DNA of 47,854 nucleotides from Syntrophomonas sp. (GTDB taxonomy: Bacteria > Bacillota > Syntrophomonadia > Syntrophomonadales > Syntrophomonadaceae): contig PWPP01000007.1 of NCBI GenBank assembly GCA_003558625.1, forward strand, positions 1 to 47,854. The letters are read 5' to 3'. Position 1 is the stretch's first letter. Each line of letters starts with the position of its first letter. Below the pieces are notes generated by a model. The model ran no database searches and was not told the DNA's origin. It saw nothing but the letters and a program-made list of their open reading frames with translations. A program made the position numbers and the translations under genes. This document shows positions 8,902 through 18,158 of this stretch, in pieces.

Positions 8902-9472
8902 AAAGAAAAAAGCGGAGTTGTTGGAAATATTGGCGGGGACGGACATTGAAATTCTGACCTTGGAAGACTTGACCACAGAGGTAAGTGAAACCAAAGAAGA
9001 TGGGAAAAATTTTCAGGAAAATGCGATGAAAAAAGCTTTGGCAGCAGCCAGACAGAGCAACCTGATCACCCTGGCAGATGATTCGGGCCTGGTCGTGGAC
9101 GCATTAGGGGGGCGGCCCGGAGTATATTCCGCCCGTTATGCCGGTGAGCATGCCGGTGATGAGGCCAACAATGCCAAGTTGCTGCAGGAAATGGCGGCGA
9201 TTGATGAGAACCGGCGTCAGGCTTATTTTATATGTGTCCTGGCTTTATGTTCTCCCCAGGGGGGGCTGATCAAAATGTTTGAAGGCCGCTGTTACGGCAC
9301 CATTGCTTTTACAACCAGAGGAGAACTGGGCTTCGGTTATGACCCTTTGTTTATTCCCCGGGGGTTAAAACGGACCTTTGGCGAAATGGATGCAGCGGAA
9401 AAACATGCCATTAGCCACAGAGGTCAGGCTCTGGGACTATTACAAGATTTTTTAACCGGCAAAGAATGCTAG
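8867..9472 (+). CDS. rdgB: XTP/dITP pyrophosphatase (RdgB/HAM1)
   Basis: 201 residues. It hydrolyses non-canonical purine triphosphates such as XTP and dITP to monophosphates and so keeps deaminated bases out of DNA. Motifs: N-terminal LATRNKKKKAEL (for the family's TxNxxK), ADDSGLVVDALGGRPGVYSARYAG in the middle, and GFGYDPLF plus SHRGQA near the end. SD GGAG lies ahead of the ATG, within the last codons of rph. The phosphoesterase follows in the same direction. Confidence 0.95.
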   Translation: MVKKILLATRNKKKKAELLEILAGTDIEILTLEDLTTEVSETKEDGKNFQENAMKKALAAARQSNLITLADDSGLVVDALGGRPGVYSARYAGEHAGDEANNAKLLQEMAAIDENRRQAYFICVLALCSPQGGLIKMFEGRCYGTIAFTTRGELGFGYDPLFIPRGLKRTFGEMDAAEKHAISHRGQALGLLQDFLTGKEC

Positions 9473-9598
9473 GCTGGTATGACTTGGGGATTACGCTGCA
9501 CGCGTTTAATCCAGCATCCGATTATCCCCGGCATGATTTGTGAGTGCAGCTTTTTCCTCAGCTGCAGGATGGGGATAATTCTCTCGGGAGGCGTTATT

Positions 9599-10075
9599 TT
9601 GCGATTTATTGTAGTGGGGGACACCCACGGACAGATCCAACCGGTGCTGGAGGAACTGAAAAATATGCCGGCTGACGGGTTGTTTTTCACCGGCGATCAT
9701 TATCTTGATGGGTTAAAAATAGCCCGAGAACTGGCTCTTGATTTTTATGGGGTAACGGGTAATTGTGATCGGGGAGTGACGGGACCTCATGAATTAACAC
9801 TGGAATTTTTAAACAACCGCATATACCTCTGCCATGGGCACCTGTATGGGGTAAAGAATACTTTGCAGAACCTATATTACCGGAGCCTGGAAGTAGGAGC
9901 CGGGGCGGTAGTCTTTGGACATACCCACAGTCCTTTTTGCGAACAAATAGACGGCATATGGTTTATCAATCCCGGAAGTCCCACCCGTCCCCGTTTTAAT
10001 TCCCCCAAAACATACATTTTATTGGAACTCGAGGATTTATCGATCAAAGCAGGGATTATCGAAATAAATAACTGA
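9599..10075 (+). CDS. YfcE/MJ0936-type metallophosphoesterase
   Basis: 158 residues from a TTG start at 9599, chosen because GGGAGG (9586-9591) lies 7 nt upstream and the protein then begins directly with RFIVVGDTHG, the first metal-binding motif. Later motifs are GDHYLDG, GNCD, CHGH and FGHTHSPF, the full dimetal set of the small YfcE-like phosphodiesterase family. Members hydrolyse phosphodiesters in vitro and their physiological substrates are unclear. Reading further upstream adds about 40 residues with no family match, so a longer start was rejected. This is the last gene of the forward run. Confidence 0.88.
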   Translation: MRFIVVGDTHGQIQPVLEELKNMPADGLFFTGDHYLDGLKIARELALDFYGVTGNCDRGVTGPHELTLEFLNNRIYLCHGHLYGVKNTLQNLYYRSLEVGAGAVVFGHTHSPFCEQIDGIWFINPGSPTRPRFNSPKTYILLELEDLSIKAGIIEINN

Positions 10076-10140
10076 GGAGACGGCTGCGTAGTTCCGGTTC
10101 ATGTTACATATTATCCCGATAGAGGATCAGCGAGGGCAGG

Positions 10141-11094
10141 TTATTCCTGAAACACTCCGATTTTTCGGTAACGCAAGTAACGGTCTTGCAGTAAATCGGC
10201 GAGATCTTTTTGGGACAACTCATTTAAATACCGGGAAAAAATAGTTTTAAGCCGGCTGTAAAAATCAGATTCGTTAAAATCACTGAAAATCGGCTCGGGT
10301 ATAATCTCATCAACGATACCGAACATTTTAAGATTTTCTGCATCAAGTTTCAGGGCTTTAGCCATTTCCGGGGCTCTTTCCTTATCTTTAAACAAGATTG
10401 TAGCACATGCTTCCGGGGAAGCAACTGAGAAAACAGCATTAGAAAGAATCAGCAGCCGGTCTCCCACCCCGATGGCCAAAGCACCTCCACTTCCTCCTTC
10501 CCCCGCAATTAAGGAAATAACCGGTACTTTTATTTTGCTAAGGGTTATTAACAGGTTGGATATTGCCCAGGCCTGGCCGCGTTCTTCTGCTCCAACACCC
10601 GGGTAGGCTCCCGGTGTATTGACAAAGGTAAAAACGGGGCGTTGGAATTTTTCCGCATTGAGAAGCAGGCGATGGGCTTTACGGAAGCCTTCCGGATGGG
10701 GCATGCCGAAATTATGACTGATATTATCACTGGTATTGGTCCCTTTTTGATGACCTAATACGGTTACAGGAATACCTTCAAAAAGGCCTATTCCCCCGAT
10801 AATGGCAGCATCGTCTCCATAAGAGCGGTCTCCGTGAAGTTCAATCCAATCACTCAACAAATGCTCCATATAATCCCGGGCAGTAGGTCGGGCGGAATCC
10901 CGGGCCAATAACACCTGTTCCCAGGGATTTAAATTAACATAACGGTCTTTTACCATGGATGCCAGTCGTTCTTCGATGTTACGGATTTCAGGATTGATAT
11001 CATAATCAAAATTCTTGGACAGTTCACGTAATTCTTTCAGCTTGGTTTGCAGCATATCATAATTGGTTTCAAACTCAAATTTCTTTCTGGGCAT
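10141..11094 (-). CDS. accA: Acetyl-CoA carboxylase carboxyltransferase, alpha subunit
   Basis: 317 residues, normal for AccA. With AccD it forms the carboxyltransferase half of acetyl-CoA carboxylase, moving the carboxyl group from biotin to acetyl-CoA to make malonyl-CoA. Recognisable segments are the N-terminal coiled stretch, GDRSYGDDAAIIGGIG, TPGAYPGVGAEERGQ and SLIAGEGGSGGALAIG. The start overlaps the end of accD by 20 nt, which suggests coupled translation for the equimolar complex. It is the last gene of the fatty acid operon. Confidence 0.96.
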   Translation of the reverse strand: MPRKKFEFETNYDMLQTKLKELRELSKNFDYDINPEIRNIEERLASMVKDRYVNLNPWEQVLLARDSARPTARDYMEHLLSDWIELHGDRSYGDDAAIIGGIGLFEGIPVTVLGHQKGTNTSDNISHNFGMPHPEGFRKAHRLLLNAEKFQRPVFTFVNTPGAYPGVGAEERGQAWAISNLLITLSKIKVPVISLIAGEGGSGGALAIGVGDRLLILSNAVFSVASPEACATILFKDKERAPEMAKALKLDAENLKMFGIVDEIIPEPIFSDFNESDFYSRLKTIFSRYLNELSQKDLADLLQDRYLRYRKIGVFQE

Positions 11095-11959
11095 TGGTAC
11101 CTCCCTGATGCATCAACAGTATACGATGAAGCACAGACTTTAAATCACTTCGCACTACGACCATATCCACCATACCGTGGTTAATATGAAACTCGGCCCG
11201 TTGAAAGTTTTCCGGTAGCTTTTTTCCCAAAGCCTGTTCAACAACCCGGGGACCGGTAAAACCAATCAATGCTCCAGGCTCTGCAATAATGATATCCCCC
11301 AGCGAGGCAAAGCTTGCGGATACACCACCGGTGGTAGGATGGGTCAGGACCGAAATATATAATAGGCCTGCTTCATGCAGACGTCCTATAGCAGCACTGG
11401 TTTTGGCCATCTGCATTAATGAAATAATACCTTCCTGCATCCTGGCCCCACCGGAAGCACAAAAAATGATAAGGGGGGCACGCTGTTCCATTACTTCCTC
11501 AACCAGGCGGCAGATCTTTTCACCCACCACTGAACCCATGCTTCCCATCATGAACTGGGCATCCATAACCCCCAAACCAACGGGAATACCATTGACATTG
11601 GCCCAACCGGTAATAATGGCTTCGGCTAGACCGGTTTTTTTATGGGCGGTTTGCAGTTTCAGGTCATATTCAGGAAAATCGAGGAGGTTTATAGTGGAAA
11701 GGCAGGGGTTAATTTCCCGGAAGCTGCCTTCATCAGCAATGGAACCAATTCGGTACCAGGCATTGCAGGAAAAGTGAAAGCTGCAATGGGTGCAGATATA
11801 GTGGTTCTGTTTCAGTTCCTCTTCAGTGATCCAGATGGAACACGAGGGGCAGGGAAAATCTTCCCCGGCATGGGATGGATGGGACAGAGATTGCTTATCG
11901 GCCGGAATGGTGATGTATTTTTTCTTTTTTACCAGGTTTGGTTTAAAATTTACCATCAT
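11075..11959 (-). CDS. accD: Acetyl-CoA carboxylase carboxyltransferase, beta subunit
   Basis: 294 residues. The N-terminal zinc ribbon is intact: FPCPSC is followed about 16 residues later by CTHC, four cysteines in all. The crotonase-fold core follows with GAR(M)QEG and HPTTGGVSASFA. It pairs with AccA. The ATG at 11959 is immediately followed by another ATG at 11956, and either could be used; fabZ stops 2 bp upstream. Biotin carboxylase and biotin carrier genes, which often sit beside accD in Clostridia, are absent here. Confidence 0.96.
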   Translation of the reverse strand: MMVNFKPNLVKKKKYITIPADKQSLSHPSHAGEDFPCPSCSIWITEEELKQNHYICTHCSFHFSCNAWYRIGSIADEGSFREINPCLSTINLLDFPEYDLKLQTAHKKTGLAEAIITGWANVNGIPVGLGVMDAQFMMGSMGSVVGEKICRLVEEVMEQRAPLIIFCASGGARMQEGIISLMQMAKTSAAIGRLHEAGLLYISVLTHPTTGGVSASFASLGDIIIAEPGALIGFTGPRVVEQALGKKLPENFQRAEFHINHGMVDMVVVRSDLKSVLHRILLMHQGGTNAQKEI

Positions 11960-11961
11960 AA

Positions 11962-12393
11962 TTACCTTTCTGATTCAAGGGCAAACATTATTTCTCCTTG
12001 GCATACCCGGTTTTGGTCAATGGTGATTTCTCCCTTAAACCAACCAAAGCTGCGTTTCATTTTTATCAGGCTGCAGCTTATATATAGAGTATCTCCGGGA
12101 ATGGCAAAATTACGAAATCTGATATTATTGACCCCGGCTAAAAACCCTAATTTCCCCCGGTATTCTTCCTGGCATAAGAGGGCACAGGCGCCAACCTGAG
12201 CCATAGCTTCAATCATCAGTACCCCTGGCATCAGAGGTCTGTCGGGAAAGTGACCGGGGAAATAGGGCTCATTAATGGTCAGGTTTTTTATTCCTACCGC
12301 CTTTTCTCCCGGAACCAGCTCAATAATCCGGTCTACCAGCAAAAAAGGATAGCGGTGAGGCAAAAGCGCTTTTATTTTGTTGATATCCATCAT
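11962..12393 (-). CDS. fabZ: 3-hydroxyacyl-[ACP] dehydratase FabZ
   Basis: 143 residues, a single hot-dog domain. The catalytic region HFPDRPLMPGVLMIEAMAQVG has the FabZ His and Glu in the expected positions, and LLPHRYPFLLVDRI is the family's N-terminal signature. It dehydrates 3-hydroxyacyl-ACP in fatty acid elongation. It sits between fabF and accD in the operon. No FabA-type isomerase is in the window. Confidence 0.96.
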   Translation of the reverse strand: MMDINKIKALLPHRYPFLLVDRIIELVPGEKAVGIKNLTINEPYFPGHFPDRPLMPGVLMIEAMAQVGACALLCQEEYRGKLGFLAGVNNIRFRNFAIPGDTLYISCSLIKMKRSFGWFKGEITIDQNRVCQGEIMFALESER

Positions 12394-12405
12394 GGTTTTA
12401 TACTC

Positions 12406-13647
12406 CTAGCCCCATTTTTTAATGATAAGGGCTGCGTTGTGGCCTCCAAAGCCCAGGGATTCAGAAGCAGCGGCATTAATAATATGTGTCCGGGCCTTTC
12501 CCCTGACATAATTCAGGTCACACTGGGGATCAGGGTTTTCCAGGTTCAGGGTCGGGGGCACCAGATTGTGGCATAAAGCTCCGGTGGCTGCGATGAGTTC
12601 AATAGCTCCCGCAGCTCCCATCATGTGACCGGTAGCAGCCTTGGTGGAATTCACAGCGATATCATAACTATGCGCACCAAAAACCTTTTTCAGGGCTTTG
12701 GTTTCAATAATGTCATTGTACATGGTCCCGGTTCCATGAGCATTAATGTGATCGATCTGCTCCGGCTTCATATCCGCTTCAATTAAGGCATATTCCAGGG
12801 CTTTTGCGGCTCCATATCCTTCGGGATCCGGTTGTACGATGTGATTGGCATCAGCACTGGAACCATAACCGGTTAATTCAGCATATATTTTTGCTCCCCG
12901 GTTTAAAGCATGTTCCATTTCTTCCAGGATTAACACGGCGGCACCTTCACCCATGACAAAACCATTTCGGTCTATATCAAAAGGACGGCAAGCTTTTTCC
13001 GGAAATTCATTATGGGTGGATAAAGCTTTCATTGCACAAAAACCGGCAATACTAAGGGGGGTTATCGGGGCTTCGGTACCACCGCTGATCATGACATCGG
13101 TTATGCCATATTTGATCAGGCGAAAGGCATCACCGATGCAATTGGTGGCAGTCGCGCAGGCAGTTACAGAACAGCTGGCAGGCCCCCGGGGGCCAAACAT
13201 GATGGAAATATGTCCAGCGGCCATGTTGGGGATAAGCATGGGAATAAAAAAAGGACTTACTCCATTTACCCCTTTTTTTAACATAGCATTATGCTGTTTT
13301 TCATAGGTCTCCAGTCCTCCGATTCCGGACCCTACAATGACTCCGGTCCGGTCGAGATCGACAGTTTTTACGTCCAGGGCGGCATCTTCCAATGCCACCC
13401 TGGTTGCAGCACACCCATATTGAATAAAGAGATCCATGCGGCGGGCTTCTGCACGTGGCATATAATCCTGGGCTTTAAAGTCCTTAACTTCGGCGGCAAT
13501 TTTTGCCGGGTGGTTACTGGTGTCAAAGCGCTCAATGAGCCCAATACCGCTTTGCCCGGCAATCAGTCGGGTCCAGAATTCGTCATAGGAATTTCCCAGC
13601 GGACTTATTGTCCCCATACCCGTTATTACTACTCTGCGTGGAGCCAA
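12406..13647 (-). CDS. fabF: 3-oxoacyl-[ACP] synthase II (FabF)
   Basis: 413 residues, full length for KAS II, the condensing enzyme of elongation. The nucleophile is in TACATATN, and the two catalytic histidines are in NAHGTGT and TGHMMGAAG, the Cys-His-His triad. The N-terminus RVVITGMGTISPLGN is diagnostic. It lies 16 bp after acpP in the direction of transcription and 12 bp before fabZ. Confidence 0.97.
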   Translation of the reverse strand: MAPRRVVITGMGTISPLGNSYDEFWTRLIAGQSGIGLIERFDTSNHPAKIAAEVKDFKAQDYMPRAEARRMDLFIQYGCAATRVALEDAALDVKTVDLDRTGVIVGSGIGGLETYEKQHNAMLKKGVNGVSPFFIPMLIPNMAAGHISIMFGPRGPASCSVTACATATNCIGDAFRLIKYGITDVMISGGTEAPITPLSIAGFCAMKALSTHNEFPEKACRPFDIDRNGFVMGEGAAVLILEEMEHALNRGAKIYAELTGYGSSADANHIVQPDPEGYGAAKALEYALIEADMKPEQIDHINAHGTGTMYNDIIETKALKKVFGAHSYDIAVNSTKAATGHMMGAAGAIELIAATGALCHNLVPPTLNLENPDPQCDLNYVRGKARTHIINAAASESLGFGGHNAALIIKKWG

Positions 13648-13663
13648 GTAAAATCACCTCATT

Positions 13664-13909
13664 TTAAGTATTGTCATCTGCCAACCGTTTTTCAATATAA
13701 TCCACAACATCCTTTACGGTTTTCATGGCTTCAGCTGCATCTTCCGGGATTTCAAAGTCGAATTTTTCCTCTAACAGCATAATCATTTCCACAATATCCA
13801 GGGAATCTGCTTCCAAATCTGCTTCGAAGTTGGATTCAAGTTTAATATCCTCGGCTGCAATGTCTTTAACCTCGACAATAATCTCTTTCACCGTTTCAAA
13901 AACTGACAT
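13664..13909 (-). CDS. acpP: Acyl carrier protein
   Basis: 81 residues, acidic. The phosphopantetheine attachment site is S36 in ADSLDIVEMIM. It carries the growing acyl chain as a thioester. In several clostridial fab clusters the slot between fabG and fabF holds accB (biotin carrier), while acpP sits after fabH; here acpP occupies that slot. SD AGGAGG precedes the ATG on the minus strand. Confidence 0.97.
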   Translation of the reverse strand: MSVFETVKEIIVEVKDIAAEDIKLESNFEADLEADSLDIVEMIMLLEEKFDFEIPEDAAEAMKTVKDVVDYIEKRLADDNT

Positions 13910-13946
13910 AGTAATACCTCCTCATTGTTTTTTATTTAGATTTCTG

Positions 13947-14705
13947 TTAAATGGACATACCGCCATCAATCCTAATGGTTTGTCCATTAATATATGAGGC
14001 TTCTGGTGTTGCCAGGAAGCATACCAGATTAGCCACATCGTCGGCTTTGCCTAGTCTTCCCGCCGGGATTTGTGCAATCATCCTGGCACTGACCTCGGCA
14101 GGGAGCTGGCGGGTCATATCACTCTCGATAAATCCGGGTGCGATTATATTGGCGGTCACTCCCCGGGCCCCATATTCTTTAGCAATGGAACACGTAAGGC
14201 CCAATAACCCGGATTTCGAAGCCGCGTAGCAGGTTTGACCGATATTTCCTGCCAATCCTACCACGGACGAGATATTGATAATTCTCCCATATCTTTTTTT
14301 TATCATATACCTGACAGCGGTCCGAGAGCAATAAAAAGCAGAATATAAATTGGTTTTCAAAATAAGATCCCATAGATCGTCACTTACCCGCAGCAGCAAC
14401 TGATCCTGATTGATAGCTGCATTGTTTACCAGGACATCCAGGCGCCCCCATTTTTCAATGGTTTGATCTACCAGAGCCGTTGCGCTTTCAGCCACTGAAA
14501 CATCGGCCCCGATGATGATTCCTTCAGCACCCATGGTTTGCACTTCTTGTAAAACCTCTTGGGCCTGTTCCAGGTGTTCTCCGGCATCATTGCCGCCGTT
14601 ATAGTAATTAATGGCTACTTTGAAACCCCTTTGGGCCAGGTTAAGGGCAATGGAACGCCCGATACCTCTGGAACTGCCTGTAACCAGAGCGGTTTTTTCC
14701 TTCAT
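13947..14705 (-). CDS. fabG: 3-oxoacyl-[ACP] reductase FabG
   Basis: 252 residues, a short-chain dehydrogenase. The nucleotide-binding motif is GSSRGIGRS, NNAAI is the structural motif after strand 4, and the catalytic residues are in ISSVVG and YAASK. It reduces 3-oxoacyl-ACP, most likely with NADPH. The start overlaps the fabD stop by 4 nt, so the two are translationally coupled. Confidence 0.95.
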   Translation of the reverse strand: MKEKTALVTGSSRGIGRSIALNLAQRGFKVAINYYNGGNDAGEHLEQAQEVLQEVQTMGAEGIIIGADVSVAESATALVDQTIEKWGRLDVLVNNAAINQDQLLLRVSDDLWDLILKTNLYSAFYCSRTAVRYMIKKRYGRIINISSVVGLAGNIGQTCYAASKSGLLGLTCSIAKEYGARGVTANIIAPGFIESDMTRQLPAEVSARMIAQIPAGRLGKADDVANLVCFLATPEASYINGQTIRIDGGMSI

Positions 14706-15625
14706 ATTTCTTCCACCTTTTTTAACAGTTTTTCCAGGCTGCGGCTGTTTTCCACCTGTCCCAAGACCCGGTTGCGGTCGATTTTTTTAATAAGCCCGGT
14801 GAGGCTCGAGCCAGGGCCAACTTCTATAAAATAATCAACCTGAGTCATCATATAACGGACACTCTGCTCCCACTTTACCGGGGAAAAGAGCTGTTGTACC
14901 AGCAAATTTTTAAATTCCGAAGTGGGATTTTCCCGGGCGTTGACATTCGATATCACCGGAATTAGGGGTTCCTGAAATACAATGTTTTCTAACTCGAGAC
15001 CGAGTTCCCGGGAGCATTTCTCCATTAACGGGCTATGAGAAGGAACACTGACAGCCAGAATCTTTACTTTACCTCCCTGGTTTTTTAGGATGTTTGCGGC
15101 TTCCTCTACGGCGTTTTTTTCTCCGGAAATTACCAGCTGGCCCGGGCTGTTATAATTGGCCACGGTAACGATCCCGGAAATGGAGGCACATATTTCTTCA
15201 ACCTCACTGCTTTTCATTCCCAACACTGCAGCCATGGCTCCCGCCCCCGGTGGAACGGCTGCCTGCATCAGGCGGCCTCTCTTCATGATCAGGGTCAGGG
15301 TTTCAGCCAGGCTCAGTGAGCCGGAAGCGGCCAGGGCAGTATATTCCCCCAGGCTCAATCCTGCCACCATATGAGGATTAAGGCCTTGGTCTTGGGCAAC
15401 TTTTAGACAGGCCAAACTGGTGATCAGGATGGCGGGCTGGGCAAACTCAGTTTGATCTAGTTTTTCGGAAGGTCCTTCAAAACAAAGGTTGCTTAAGGCA
15501 TAACCGCAAATCTTATCCCCTGCAGCAAAAACCCGGGCGGCTTCAGGAAAAGTTGCTGCCAGTTCTTTTCCCATGCCAGGGTACTGGGAACCCTGGCCCG
15601 GAAATACAAATGCTAGCTTGGCCAT
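14702..15625 (-). CDS. fabD: Malonyl-CoA:ACP transacylase FabD
   Basis: 307 residues. The N-terminus FVFPGQGSQYPGMG and the nucleophile elbow GLSLGEY are typical; the residue before the catalytic serine is Leu as in many FabD proteins, and the first variable position of the G-x-S-x-G motif is also Leu where His is commoner. The catalytic His is in SVPSHSPLM, and the C-terminal VGPGSSLTGLI is conserved. It loads malonyl groups onto ACP. The start overlaps the fabK 3' end by 13 nt. Confidence 0.95.
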   Translation of the reverse strand: MAKLAFVFPGQGSQYPGMGKELAATFPEAARVFAAGDKICGYALSNLCFEGPSEKLDQTEFAQPAILITSLACLKVAQDQGLNPHMVAGLSLGEYTALAASGSLSLAETLTLIMKRGRLMQAAVPPGAGAMAAVLGMKSSEVEEICASISGIVTVANYNSPGQLVISGEKNAVEEAANILKNQGGKVKILAVSVPSHSPLMEKCSRELGLELENIVFQEPLIPVISNVNARENPTSEFKNLLVQQLFSPVKWEQSVRYMMTQVDYFIEVGPGSSLTGLIKKIDRNRVLGQVENSRSLEKLLKKVEEI

Positions 15626-16566
15626 GATAATCCTCCCAGTCTCTTTATGATCACATGGGCTTCAGCCGCAATTTCCTCTATGATATCTCCTGCCGGCTGC
15701 ACGTGTTTTACCATGGCTGAAATTTGACCGGCTAAGAGACTGCCCTGGTCAACATTCCCTTCTACTGCTGCCAGGGGATATTTGCCCTGGCCCAGGAGGG
15801 ACAATTCTTCTTTATTTCTTCCTTCTCTTTCTGCCTGCAAAAAGTCCCGGGCAAATGGATTCTGAATAGCCCGGACCGGGTGTCTGGTAGTAAGCCCACA
15901 AACCACAGTGGAGCGATCTCGTGCTTTAATGATTTTTTCCTGATAAGCAGGGTGGACATCTGTTTCCTGGGCACAAATAAACCTGGTTCCCATTTGAACC
16001 CCTTCAGCTCCCAGGGCCAGTGCCGCTACGAGACCTCTTGCATCATATATTCCTCCCGCAGCTATAATGGGAATCGTCACCTCATCAGCTATAAGCGGGA
16101 CCAGGCACATGGTTGTCATTTCCCCAATGTGCCCTCCGGATTCAGTGCCCTCTACAATCAAGGCATCGGCTCCTAATCGTTCCAGGCGCTTGGCCAGAGC
16201 CACTGCTGCTACCACCGGGATAATTTTTATACCGGCATTTTTTAAGGCTTCCATATAGGGTCCCGGATTTCCGCCACCTGTGGTAACTACCGGAATTTTT
16301 TCCCGGATAACCAAGTCCAGATGTTCTTTGACATGGGGACCGGTTAACATTAAATTTACTCCAATATGTTTTGTGGTTAATTTTCTGGCTATGATAATTT
16401 CATTCTCTAACCATGACGGAGATGCGGTACCGCCGCCAATGATGCCCAGACCTCCTGCGGCAGATACGGCAGCAGCTAATTTACCCCCGGCAATCCAGGC
16501 CATTCCACCCTGAAGTATGGGGTGCTCGATGTGCAGCAAGTCGCATATTTTGGTTTTAAGCTTCAT
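15613..16566 (-). CDS. fabK: Enoyl-[ACP] reductase FabK (FMN-dependent)
   Basis: 317 residues from the ATG at 16566, preceded by GGGGAGAG; longer upstream starts run into fabH. FabK is the flavin-dependent enoyl-ACP reductase used in place of FabI by many Bacillota. Motifs: PILQGGMAWIAGGKLAAAVS at the N-terminus, GLGIIGGG, and IIAAGGIYDARG with GAEGVQMGTRF for the FMN phosphate. The nitronate monooxygenase family shares this fold, but the operon position makes FabK secure. The ATG lies 1 bp after the fabH stop. Confidence 0.93.
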   Translation of the reverse strand: MKLKTKICDLLHIEHPILQGGMAWIAGGKLAAAVSAAGGLGIIGGGTASPSWLENEIIIARKLTTKHIGVNLMLTGPHVKEHLDLVIREKIPVVTTGGGNPGPYMEALKNAGIKIIPVVAAVALAKRLERLGADALIVEGTESGGHIGEMTTMCLVPLIADEVTIPIIAAGGIYDARGLVAALALGAEGVQMGTRFICAQETDVHPAYQEKIIKARDRSTVVCGLTTRHPVRAIQNPFARDFLQAEREGRNKEELSLLGQGKYPLAAVEGNVDQGSLLAGQISAMVKHVQPAGDIIEEIAAEAHVIIKRLGGLSWPS

Positions 16567-16567
16567 G

Positions 16568-17554
16568 TTAATCTCTCCCCCAGCGTATAATTGCACCACC
16601 GTAAGTAAGCCCGGCGCCAAATCCTACCAATAATGCAAGATCACCCGGTTTAATCCGGCCCTGTTCTTCTGCTTGTGCCAGGAGCACAGGAATGGATGCG
16701 GCTGAAATATTGGCACAGTTTTCTATATTAATAAGGGTTTTTTCAGGTGTAATCTTCATTTTCCGCATAGCAGTCTGAATGATCCGGAGATTGGCCTGGT
16801 GGGGAACAAAATGATCTATTTGCTCCCAAGTCAGGTGGTTCCTATTTAGGAGTTTCATGCTTACTTCTACGATGATCTTGGTAGCAAACTTATAAACTTC
16901 ATTTCCGTTCATCTTCAGAAAATGCATCCGATCTTGAATCGTTTGGTAGGTGGGAGGTAGAGCTGAACCCCCACCGGGCATATATAAGAGGTGACCGCCT
17001 TTGCCATCGGCGCCCAGGCAGCTGTCCAGAACCCCGCATTCTCCCTGTGACTTTCCCAGAACTACTGCACCGGCGCCGTCTCCAAAAATAATACTGGTGT
17101 TTCGATCTTCATAATCGATAAAGCGCGAAAACACTTCGGCTCCGATTACGAGCACATATTGATAATCCGGAGAGAGGAGGAACTTCTCTGCTACAGTCAG
17201 GGCATATATAAAACCGGTGCAGGCAGCTTCTAAGTCTAAGGCCGCTGCATTTTCGGCTCCCAAATGACCCTGGACAATACAGGCAGTAGAAGGGAACAGC
17301 ATATCAGGGGTGGTTGTGGCTACCAGGATCAAATCTAATTGGGAAGGGGAAATCCCCGCCTGGGCCAAAGCTTTTTGAGCCGCGTCCAAAGAAAGATCGG
17401 AGCAATTTTGCCCCGGGGCGGCAATTCTCCGCTCTTTTATGCCGGTTCTCTCAACAATCCATTGGTCAGTTGTATCTACCATCTTTTCCAAATCCTGATT
17501 GGTAAGAATGTTATCGGGTAATGCATATCCGGTGCCTAGGATTTTTGCTTTCAT
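16568..17554 (-). CDS. fabH: 3-oxoacyl-[ACP] synthase III (FabH)
   Basis: 328 residues. KAS III starts fatty acid synthesis by condensing an acyl-CoA primer with malonyl-ACP. The Cys-His-Asn triad is visible in LEAACTGF, FVPHQANLR and NCANISAA. It is the first gene of the nine-gene minus-strand operon. The strong AGGAGGTG on the minus strand is 13 nt from the ATG, unusually far; no better in-frame ATG, GTG or TTG lies between, so the ATG at 17554 is kept. Confidence 0.96.
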   Translation of the reverse strand: MKAKILGTGYALPDNILTNQDLEKMVDTTDQWIVERTGIKERRIAAPGQNCSDLSLDAAQKALAQAGISPSQLDLILVATTTPDMLFPSTACIVQGHLGAENAAALDLEAACTGFIYALTVAEKFLLSPDYQYVLVIGAEVFSRFIDYEDRNTSIIFGDGAGAVVLGKSQGECGVLDSCLGADGKGGHLLYMPGGGSALPPTYQTIQDRMHFLKMNGNEVYKFATKIIVEVSMKLLNRNHLTWEQIDHFVPHQANLRIIQTAMRKMKITPEKTLINIENCANISAASIPVLLAQAEEQGRIKPGDLALLVGFGAGLTYGGAIIRWGRD

Positions 17555-17758
17555 TATTATCAGGAAGCACCTCCTTTGCCATCATTCTTAATATATTTAA
17601 AGGGGATCTATTTGCTATGCGCGGGGTCTTTTTTTTTATAGAGGAACGTCTGCAAGCTTTTTGTATTGAAAATCATAGCATCTCTGGGAATAGGGGTAGC
17701 TGCAAACCGGTCCTAAACACGTGTAATGAGGCTTATTTACACTTTAACATATGGGTTT

Positions 17759-17787
17759 ATTAAAGCATTGGCTGTCTTTTTTGTCAA
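17759..17787 (-). promoter_or_regulatory. Promoter of the fab operon
   Basis: Read on the minus strand: perfect TTGACA (17787-17782), 17-bp spacer, TTTAAT (17764-17759, five of six matches). Transcription would start near 17750, leaving a leader of about 200 nt before fabH. No FapR-type inverted repeat was recognised next to it and no fapR or fabT gene is in the window. Confidence 0.65.
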
Positions 17788-18158
17788 CAAATTTGGATGG
17801 TATTGAGCGGGTGGGCAAATAATCCAAGGGAGTCCAGGCAAGCGTTCCGCTATTTTATAATCCCCAACCAGAAATATATGGTTTATAATATAATAGGAAA
17901 AAACAAAAAAACCTTTTATCTGTGGGCCCTGCAGTCCAGGAAAAAAAGATGCGGCTCCGGGGGGGAATCTTGCTAAATCGCTGTAATTGGGGTATATTTA
18001 CCATGAATAATATCGGGGTTTGTTTGAGCCGTACCGGGATTGATGATTCCGGTAACAGTGGGGAGAGAGATGCTTTCCTGCAGCTATTGTTTTTACTGCT
18101 TTTCATTGCTTGAAGAGAGCAAACTTCTATTAATAATTTATGAAAAAGGGTGTTAAAA
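17788..18158. other. Divergent intergenic region between the fab operon and the CofE-like gene
   Basis: No gene with a credible SD is seen. A TATAAT-rich segment at about 17882-17893 could be a forward -10 for the downstream gene, but no good -35 is present. A 63-codon frame starting at 17922 has no SD and no recognisable features and is not called. Confidence 0.4.

Noticed and set aside
9479..9598. N-terminal extension of the phosphoesterase
   Set aside because: The TTG at 9599 has a good SD and begins at the family's first motif; the extension has no match.
17922..18113. 63-codon forward frame before the CofE-like gene
   Set aside because: No SD, low-quality composition and no family features.
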